14,777 nt of DNA from positions 1-14,777 of the forward strand of contig NW_003122439.1 in the NCBI RefSeq assembly GCF_000003605.2, written 5' to 3'. The DNA comes from Saccoglossus kowalevskii. Lineage: Eukaryota; Hemichordata; Enteropneusta; Harrimaniidae. Below the pieces are notes generated by a model. The model was not told where the DNA came from. It did not search any database and worked only from the letters and a program-made list of their open reading frames with translations. Shown one piece after another: positions 8,571 to 14,777 of the stretch. Within the stretch, counting starts at the first letter, position 1; each line of letters opens with the position of its first letter. Position numbers and translations under genes: made by a program.

Positions 8571-8657
8571 TACTGTAAATATACTGTAAAATGTTTTAGT
8601 TTCATGGGAGAACAATTTTAGCGAGACAGTGAAAACGGTGAAATTTTGTAGCAGTAA
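8571..8657. repeat. Dispersed TACTGTA-ended repeat, copy D (fragment)
   Basis: TACTGTA occurs twice at the left end (8571-8577 and 8582-8588), followed by AAATGTTTTAGTTTCATGG and ending AAATTTTGTAGCAGTAAC. The end is the reverse complement of CTGCTACAAAATTT in copy C. It seems to be a short or rearranged member of the same family. Confidence 0.45.
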
Positions 8658-8664
8658 CAATGTG

Positions 8665-8840
8665 TCAGGGTCTCACATCCCCTCTGTTGCATTTAATAGA
8701 AGACGCAGCTTCTAATACAGATTTTACTTGCTGTTCACTTGTCAGTGTCCAGTCAGGAAGGGTTGCAGCCCTTCTGCATATAGGAGTTTCTATCCTCAGT
8801 GTAACACACTTGTTGCAAAGAGTAGAAGCTACATGTACAG
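8665..8840 (-). CDS. Candidate 3'-terminal coding exon, unknown protein
   Basis: On the minus strand an acceptor-like TTGTAGTTATTCAG precedes an exon of two leftover bases (CT), 57 codons and a TGA. It reads VHVASTLCNKCVTLRIETP at the start and DWTLTSEQQVKSVLEAASS further on, and ends CNRGDVRP. Codons starting with purines are in the majority, and local GC is higher than in the flanks. The acceptor is phase 1, which matches the phase-1 donor of the exon at 11226-11336 and would give GCT (Ala) at the junction, so it could be the last exon of the same gene. Against this, the polypyrimidine tract is poor, the opposite strand is also open over 62 codons, and I recognise no domain. Confidence 0.33.
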
Positions 8841-10020
8841 CTGAATAACTACAACCTTTTATTTTAAATTTGCATATATCTAAACAGTGGTTGAATTCAT
8901 TGAATTCAGTATTTTGAGGCAACATAATTTCTAAAGCCAAAATTTCTGGAAAAAAAAAACAATGTTAAAAAGCCCTAGACTGAGGTACATGTAAGTATGC
9001 CCCCCCCCCCACCCCACCGCCTCTAGAGGTGAAGTGCAATCAAAATATGTTTGTGATTTAAACAGACTTTCAATATCTAAGTTAACTTACAGTGCTCATG
9101 TACATGTAACTGAGACTGCTCTTTTGAGCAGCAAATGAGAAAATCTATGTGAAAACGACAAGTGAGATCTCATGCAAGTTTCAAATTATTTGGTTTAATG
9201 ATACTTACATTTTCGCATACAATTGTAATAGAGACTGTGGTATGAAGTATGATTTTATAAAAGTTTTTCGTTTGTGTTCAGCATGAAGTGTTCGTATGCA
9301 AGACTTGTAATTTCTATGTTCATATTAAATTATAAAGGCAACTAAACTGCATGGTTTGCCCATATTCATATAACTGACATGATCAAAATATACATACGCA
9401 CAATCACTATGGAGCCGATATGCACACTATATGAATCAAAATCCAACTTGAACCAGCACATGATATTATACTGATTTCAAACTATCGGAATATCAATTTA
9501 AGTCACGCACTTTGAGGTACTCGAACCAAGAATTGTATATAAAATTGAAGTAATTCACACCTCTAACAACAGTGGATTCCAGACCAATCTATAGAAGGAC
9601 TGTGATCAGCAGTAACAGAAGAATGTTTTTGGTTGCGAGTGTTGTAATGTATTTGTCAACATTGAGAGTTGGGAACAATGTGGCGATCTATCTGCACTAA
9701 GAGATGAAGAAATACACACTGAAGGAATGACCAGAATGTCACTCAGGTCAACAGTGAAACTTCAGATTGAAGTTTGGAACTTTACAGGTTTCAGCATTGA
9801 TGTACTTATATAATAACTAAGGTGAGCAGTGCCGTCTAAAATTACAGATTCCTATTACACTGGGTACACACAAAACACATTACATGGTTTTACCAGTCCA
9901 ATCAGTAGAGTGTAATGTCTTATAAAAGAGAACTAATGAGTCTGAAATATGCATTATGTTATGAAAACTGAGTTGAATATCAAAAGTAATTACTATTCAT
10001 CTCAATGTAAAACTAACAGT
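8841..10020. other. Non-coding stretch, possibly intronic
   Basis: It includes a C-rich tract at 9000-9020 and several ACATGTA words. GTAAG-like donors on the minus strand near 9087 and 9205 do not bound a convincing open exon. A plus-strand run of 65 sense codons (9616-9810) has no clear start or splice context and is within chance expectation. Confidence 0.45.
9000..9020. repeat. C-rich low-complexity tract
   Basis: Eleven consecutive C residues are followed by ACCCCACCGCC. This is simple-sequence DNA prone to length variation and read error. Confidence 0.9.
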
Positions 10021-10354
10021 GATGAAATATTAACTTGCAATGTACTATGGGTATGGCTGTTGCATTGGTCTGTTCAATGTCACCATTGTCCAGCTGGCAA
10101 TTGATACAGTCAAGGGAGGCATTTTGATAAATTAGTTTTGTAACAAGTTCAGAATTTTTACCAGTTCATACATGTATTGTATTAAGTGATGAAATATTAA
10201 CTTGCAATGTACTATGGGTATGGCTGTTGCATTGGTCTGTTCAATGTCACCATTGTCCAGCTGGCAATTGATACAGTCAAGGGAGGCATTTTGATAAATT
10301 AGTTTTGTAACAAGTTCAGAATTTTTACCAGTTAATACATGTATTGTATTAAGT
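10021..10354. repeat. Recent 167-bp tandem duplication
   Basis: The copies are 10021-10187 and 10188-10354, both starting GATGAAATATTAACTTGC and ending ATTGTATTAAGT. By eye they differ at one base only (C at 10167, A at 10334). Such near-identity in otherwise decayed non-coding DNA indicates a very young duplication or recent conversion. GTGATGAAATATT is also present at the boundary and again at 10376, which could have primed the event. No open frame spans it. Confidence 0.95.
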
Positions 10355-10375
10355 GGAAGGGTTATAAAAGACCCA

Positions 10376-10412
10376 GTGATGAAATATTATCATATGACGT
10401 ACTAGTTGCTGA
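10376..10412. repeat. Degenerate partial third copy of the 167-bp unit
   Basis: AGTGATGAAATATTATCATATGACGTACTAG resembles the start of the 167-bp unit (GATGAAATATTAACTTGC, then AATGTACTA). It lies 21 bp after the second copy. It is much more diverged than copies 1 and 2 are from each other, so it is either an older remnant or a short chance match. Confidence 0.45.
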
Positions 10413-10597
10413 AATTTGGGGGTCCCATCATGAATACTGACATAAGGTCTGGGATGTATCTTCAATGAATAAAATTGAAATGAAAGTGAAACCAAGCGTA
10501 TTACACACACAATGTAGTGTCATTTATCAATATAGCTCAATATATATTACATTCACGAGGGTTTTATTTTTGTCATTAACAATTAGCAGACAGGGAC

Positions 10598-10660
10598 ATC
10601 GCCAGATTTCAACATGATATGACAGGCAACAGCTCACTATACCGCTAACCACTAGGTACT
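10598..10660 (-). repeat. tRNA-derived SINE-like head (decayed)
   Basis: Read on the minus strand, CCTAGTGGTTAGCGGTATAG resembles a tRNA A box (TAGTGGTTAGCGG), and GTTGAAATCTGGCGATG, about 27 nt later, resembles a B box (GGTTCGAATCTGG). The order and near-tRNA spacing suggest the 5' part of a tRNA-derived SINE, not a working tRNA gene: the spacing is short, I cannot build the full cloverleaf, and the B box is mutated. Confidence 0.45.
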
Positions 10661-11225
10661 GTGAATCAAAACATGACATGATCCCAGGAATCCAAGTCCA
10701 AGCTCAATGACTTGATTTTTCGACCACTCATTAGCAAATATCATGTAGTAAAAAAGTATTAAAACACATGTAATGATATTCTCATACAGGAAAAATATGT
10801 CTTGATTGATGAGAATAAAGGAATTGTCCATGGTGAAAATTAATATCATAGACCAACAGTAAAACATAAGAATATAGTATTATAGATTTCAACCTAAAAC
10901 ATCTGTATGTTTTTCCAGAGATTGTACATACCATTATTTATTGAAATATGATTATTGCTTTTTGAGATAGCAGTAAAACAAATATACAGACAGTTTTATT
11001 ATTATTGTAATATTACGGCCAATTTGAATCAAAAAGTGAAATATTACATCTATAGATAATTTTAAATAACCTACCATGGGTGATGTCAATAGTAAGTCTG
11101 AATAACTACATCTAATAGGGGATTCACAAGCACAAACTTATGAAGGCATTAAATGTAATGCACAAAATACCAAAACCAAATATTTTTTAATCATATCCCT
11201 ACAAATAATTGAATGTTGTTCTTAC
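10661..11225. other. AT-rich DNA, probably intron downstream of the minus-strand exon
   Basis: This stretch begins (on the minus strand) with the GTAAGAAC donor next to the exon at 11226-11336 and is AT-rich thereafter. The 71-codon minus-strand ORF at 10652-10867 is hydrophobic and AT-driven and overlaps the SINE-like head, so I do not accept it as a gene. Confidence 0.45.
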
Positions 11226-11336
11226 CTTTATCATTTAACTGTCTAAATAATTTAGATGATGCCTTGCGTTTAGTCGGTGTGCTGTGTAACATCTTGGTCA
11301 CTTCCTTCTCTGTTAAACGAACTCTGCCAATACGAG
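11226..11336 (-). CDS. Internal protein-coding exon, gene not identified
   Basis: On the minus strand, a pyrimidine-rich tract (TTTTTTCTGTTTCTGTTTTA, then TGTACAATCAG) is followed by 111 nt and then AAAG|GTAAGAAC, a near-consensus donor. Only one frame is open: two leftover bases (CT), 36 codons and a final G, making a symmetric phase 1-1 exon. The residues start RIGRVRLTEKEVTKMLHSTP and continue TKRKASSKLFRQLNDK. The peptide is basic and hydrophilic, and STPTKRK fits the cyclin-dependent kinase consensus S/T-P-x-K/R, so a regulated nuclear protein is conceivable (inference). I do not recognise the protein. Local GC is above that of the flanking introns. No neighbouring exon is certain; the candidate at 8665-8840 has a compatible phase. 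Confidence 0.72.
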
Positions 11337-11574
11337 CTGATTGTACATAAAACAGAAACAGAAAAAATATAAGATTTCAGTCATTGTTATGCTATGTTTG
11401 TACATTGTTTTCTGCTAACCCCATCTGGTATGGCATAAAGTGAATGCATCAATTAAAGCAAACTAATCTGCATGGGGAGATGTCACCTGTGCCTACAATG
11501 GTACTAACAGAAAACATAGTAAAACTGTGGTTACCTTGCCCGCTGTGGGTATTCTTAAGATAAACAGGCTTACT
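11337..11574. other. Probable intron upstream of the minus-strand exon
   Basis: The first 30 bases are purine-rich on plus, forming the polypyrimidine tract and AG acceptor of the minus-strand exon. Nothing else is supported here. A possible minus-strand donor (AAG|GTAACC near 11536) does not border a convincing exon. Confidence 0.5.
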
Positions 11575-11753
11575 AAAGGCCATATTACACAAGGCAGTTC
11601 ATGGGGCAATGCACCAAGCATTATATCCAATGCCTGAGAAAATCCTCACGTCAGTTTTTCAGGCAGCTAGTTAGTTGCCTTGTAACGTTTAATGTCGTCC
11701 TTTGCTTTGATTGGTGCATTGTCTCAATAATTGTGTTGGTTAAACTGGCCTTC
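11575..11753. repeat. MITE-like palindromic element with imperfect terminal inverted repeats
   Basis: The left end AAAGGCCATATTAC... CAATGCACCAA and the right end TTGGTGCATTGTCTC... TAAACTGGCCTTC are inverted copies. The ends match at GGCC, TTA and ATGCACCAA, with mismatches between. Inside lies a second inverted repeat, GCCTGAGAAAA (11632-11642) facing TTTTTCAGGC (11655-11664), so the whole 179-bp element can fold on itself. Size, termini and lack of coding fit a miniature inverted-repeat transposable element. I could not define a target-site duplication or superfamily. Confidence 0.6.
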
Positions 11754-12170
11754 ACAATGAACTTGAGTAACATCTAGTGCAATGTTTTAGTAATCGACTT
11801 TAAAATTCTATTTTATTTATTGCATTGAAAGTTATGATACCATAACATCATCTACTATAAATGTAAATGACAGTTTTGTGTCTATGGTCTAAATAAGTCA
11901 TATTTATATGATTGAGTATACAATACATGCAGTCGTTTGCATGTACTTCTGTAGGAGATACATTTCTAATTAAGCATTATGGTACCCATGAAACTATATA
12001 CCTGTAACCATATATGCCCTATAAGTAGTACATCTCCAATAAACTGCTAATAAATCGCAAAAATTGCAATTATTGCTGAATTATTTTGACCACAGAAACA
12101 CATGTGCACTATATGCTAAATGAAAGGTAAGACCATGGCTAATCTTGCTATGTATCCAAATTTTCCCTAT
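11754..12170. other. Non-coding AT-rich stretch
   Basis: I see no gene or repeat here. A GAAAG|GTAAGA string near 12122-12131 resembles a plus-strand donor, but the preceding 31-nt segment is too short to call an exon. Confidence 0.45.
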
Positions 12171-12220
12171 GCAGTCCGCCATAATGAAGGTCATGGGTTC
12201 CAGTCTCGCACTAGTCGACT
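12171..12220 (+). repeat. tRNA-derived fragment, possible SINE remnant
   Basis: GCAGTCCGCCATAATGAAGG, then TCATGGGTTCCAGTCTCGCAC, resembles the anticodon-stem to T-arm part of a tRNA. GGTTCCAGTCT at 12196-12206 stands where the B box GGTTCGAATCC would be. An A box is only faintly suggested upstream (TGGCTAATCTTGC near 12137). No cloverleaf closes, so a decayed SINE or tRNA pseudogene is more likely than a working gene. Confidence 0.35.
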
Positions 12221-13946
12221 TGCGATTTTTTACTTGTCATTTATAGATGTTAATTTCCATTGCTTGTACATCAAAATCTGTTTCTTTCCATTATAATTAT
12301 TCGCATGCGCTACGAATAAAGCATGATCAGCTAGACATTATTAAATGTGTTCGCCACTGCCTACAAGCACCGAGACACTTGGCACCAGAACACAACAGCA
12401 GGATTAAGAGATCACTTCTGGCACACAAGACACACAATAGAAACTGATAGAAATCCATTGATAGCAAAATGGTAAAACCTATAATTGCAGAGCTATTGAA
12501 AATCTTGAAGTGGATAAAGTAACATCTTTATCTTCTAGAGCATCAATTGCAGACATGGATCATTTAATCTCAATGTTTTGTCCCTGATCACGGATGACGG
12601 TATAAATGAATGTATACACAGTCAGTTTTTACATCAAAGCAACCCGAACACTGTCAAACTATATCAGTTGTAAAAGGTCCACATATATGAATGCTAAACT
12701 ACTTGTTAGCTATTTAGACATGGTGATGACTTTTGAATGACATTATCATAAGAATGCAACCAGGTGCCCACTGAACATGACATTGGTTTTCATCTTTTTC
12801 TTTAATGGCTATAACAATACATGTGTGGCATCTTTATCCCCTCCAAGCATACATGTAACTAAAGCAAAAAACATAATAGGAACATTTAATTGATTATACT
12901 GATGTCGAAGGTCAACCGTATAAAGTGTCTTGACAGGATGGTAGAAGAGTATTTAGGGAATAAAGGGCTCCACACTGCCAATTATTGCATGATAATATGA
13001 CAGTATTCAATCAAACATCCAACCCGATCCCTGTTATAACACAGTTAAGAACATTTAATTCAATTACTGTATTGCTCTACTGAAAACACATCTTCAGCAC
13101 AAGCGCACACAATTCTAAAATTGCATATATTGAATTTAGAAATATGCATTTGACCACCACTTTGTCATTTACATAAACACATATGCTTTTAATAGAGCAC
13201 ATTTGACAAATGTATAACACCACAAAATGTAATACAGTTTAAGTGAAAGCTTATGAAGACAGAATTTTTTTGTAAATTTTTTTTGGCATATCAAAGACAC
13301 TTATATTTTAGTTATGTGTACAATGTGAAAACGCATTTCCAGAAGAAAGGAAATTATTTGAATTATTTACAGTGAAACAATCATAGCGGTTTTGTTGCTT
13401 AGATGTTTCATTCAAATATAGGAATAAATTAAATCTTGTTGACTGATGCAAAATTGTTTTCACATCTGACAAGCAGGTTCCATGTCATTGCTAACATTCA
13501 CATACATGTGCTGAGAGCGTAAAAATACCATCTGAAAATCTTGCAATGAAAATGCTTCTGTCCATTTATATCTAAATGCCTCTAGTGTTCAGCTAATATT
13601 CTCAAAAAACATGAAAGACAGTTATCAGAAAGAAGTTACGCAACAATTCGAAGGACAATATGTTAAAATAAGTTCTTCAGACCTTTTGATCCCTAACCCA
13701 TATAAAATGTGATGGATATTAATGGAGACTAGACATCTATCTTGTACATTTTGACCAACTCACTTGATATACAGTATGTGATAACATAAGGAATTTGCCC
13801 AGCTGCTGATTACTGTTACCATACATATAAGATTGCAGTTACATTTGTCTTCACTTCACAGTTGTCAGATAATGCATAACTGCAACAGATGAATTGTATA
13901 TATAGTTCAACAATGGACTACAAATACATGTAACAATGAAAATAAT
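12221..13946. other. Non-coding AT-rich stretch
   Basis: The only notable open frame is a plus-strand run of 66 codons (12247-12447), preceded by a T-rich tract ending ATTTATAG. It has no recognisable motif and I do not call it. The rest shows no exon, RNA gene or tandem repeat that I can support. Confidence 0.45.
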
Positions 13947-14777
13947 GATTATTTACATTTGGTTTTACACCATAAACCAACTAGTCAACCAACTTCTGGT
14001 GATTGGCCACTTACATTTGGGTTTACACCATAAACCAACTAGTCAACCAACTTCTGATGATTGGCCATTTACATTTGGTATTACACGATACACCAACTGG
14101 TCTAACAACTTCTGGTGATTGGCAATTTACATTTGGTATTACACAATACACCAACTAGTCTACCAACTTCTGGTGATTGGCCACTTACATTTGGTTTTAC
14201 ACCATAAACCAACTAGTCTACCAGCTTTTAGTGATTGGCCATTTACATTTGGTTTTACACCATAAACCAACTAGTCTACCAGCTTTTAGTGATTGGCCAT
14301 TTACATTTGGTTTTACACTATAAACCAACTAGTCTACCAGCTTTTAGTGATTGGCCATTTACATTTGGTTTTACACTATAAACCAACTAGTCTACCAGCT
14401 TCTAGTGATTGGCCATTTACATTTGTTTTTACACCATGAACCAACTAGTCTACCAGCTTCTAGTGATTGGCCATTTACATTTGGTTTCACACCATAAACC
14501 AACTAGTCTACCAGCTTTCAGTGATTGGCCATTTACATTTGGTATTACACCGTAAACCAACTAGTCAACCAACTTCTGGTGATTGGCCACTTACATTTGG
14601 TTTCACACCATAAACCAACTAGTCTACCAGCTTCTAGTGATTGGCCATTTACATTTGGTTTTACACCATACACCAACTGGTCTACCAACTTCTGGTGATT
14701 GGCCCGTTACATTTGGGTTTACACCATAAACCAACCAGTCTACCAACTTCTGGGGATTGGCCATTTACATTTGGTAT
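13947..14777. repeat. 58-bp minisatellite array, about 14 copies, open at the window edge
   Basis: GGCC or its variants recur every 58 bp (14005, 14063, 14121, 14179, 14237 and onward). The unit contains CATTTACATTTGGTTTTACA, CCATAAACCAACTAGTCTAC and CAGCTTCTAGTGATTGG. Two subtypes alternate: AACTTCTGGTG at the left edge and near the right end, and AGCTTTTAGTG or AGCTTCTAGTG in the middle units, consistent with local homogenisation. TTGGTTT and AAACCAA form a 7-bp inverted repeat around an 8-nt loop in most units. The unit length is not divisible by three, so frames close quickly. The array continues past the last base. Confidence 0.95.

Noticed and set aside
8325-8621. Plus-strand 98-codon frame
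   Set aside because: It runs into the TACTGTA repeat, lacks splice or family evidence, and one or two frames of this length are expected by chance.
9616-9810. Plus-strand run of 65 sense codons with protein-like residues (WEQCGDLSALRDEE)
   Set aside because: No start codon context, no good donor or acceptor pair, and similar runs are expected by chance.
10652-10867. Minus-strand hydrophobic 71-codon ORF as a membrane protein
   Set aside because: Low-complexity AT-rich codons, overlap with the SINE-like head, and no supporting context.
12137-12220. Functional tRNA gene
   Set aside because: Only the B-box half resembles a tRNA; A box and acceptor stem cannot be paired.
12247-12447. Plus-strand 66-codon frame after a T-rich acceptor-like tract
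   Set aside because: No recognisable motif and no matching donor or gene context; the length is within chance expectation for this window.

Overview
The window looks like intergenic and intronic DNA from an animal nuclear genome, not microbial or viral DNA. It is AT-rich, has no operon-like packing of reading frames, contains one convincing short exon flanked by splice signals, and is full of minisatellites, decayed dispersed repeats and tRNA-derived fragments. Dispersed repeats ending in TACTGTA with TTTTCGC-type interiors, and frequent ACATGTA words, remind me of marine invertebrates such as molluscs. That is an impression only; I cannot place the species.

Layout: 1-444 is unremarkable AT-rich DNA. 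445-2510 is a minisatellite of about 76 units of 27 bp. Its last units switch to a GGATTTGG subfamily. After a 73-bp spacer, 2584-3579 is a second array with a 102-bp higher-order unit made of four degenerate 24/24/27/27-bp monomers related to the first array. Each array is followed by a copy of the same ~30-bp tail (2531-2561 and 3646-3675). The long reading frames over these arrays, on both strands, come from unit lengths divisible by three and are probably not genes.

From about 3.7 to 13.9 kb the sequence is mostly single-copy AT-rich DNA. It carries four members of a TACTGTA-ended dispersed repeat family (one with an internal 78-bp tandem repeat), a 13-bp inverted repeat, a very recent 167-bp tandem duplication, a MITE-like palindromic element, and two fragments resembling tRNA-derived SINE heads. 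On the minus strand I find one well supported 111-nt internal exon (11226-11336) and two weaker candidate terminal exons (8665-8840 and 4566-4791). If these are real, part of the window is intronic to a minus-strand gene or genes of unknown identity. The exon at 11226-11336 and the candidate at 8665-8840 have compatible splice phases, but linking them is inference.

13947-14777 is a third minisatellite (58-bp unit, about 14 copies) that runs off the right edge. The units of arrays 1 and 3 contain internal dyad symmetry and ACTAGT. I found no complete gene, no standard RNA gene, no CRISPR array and no recognisable transposase or reverse transcriptase. The most interesting material is the structure of the satellite arrays and the unidentified exon.
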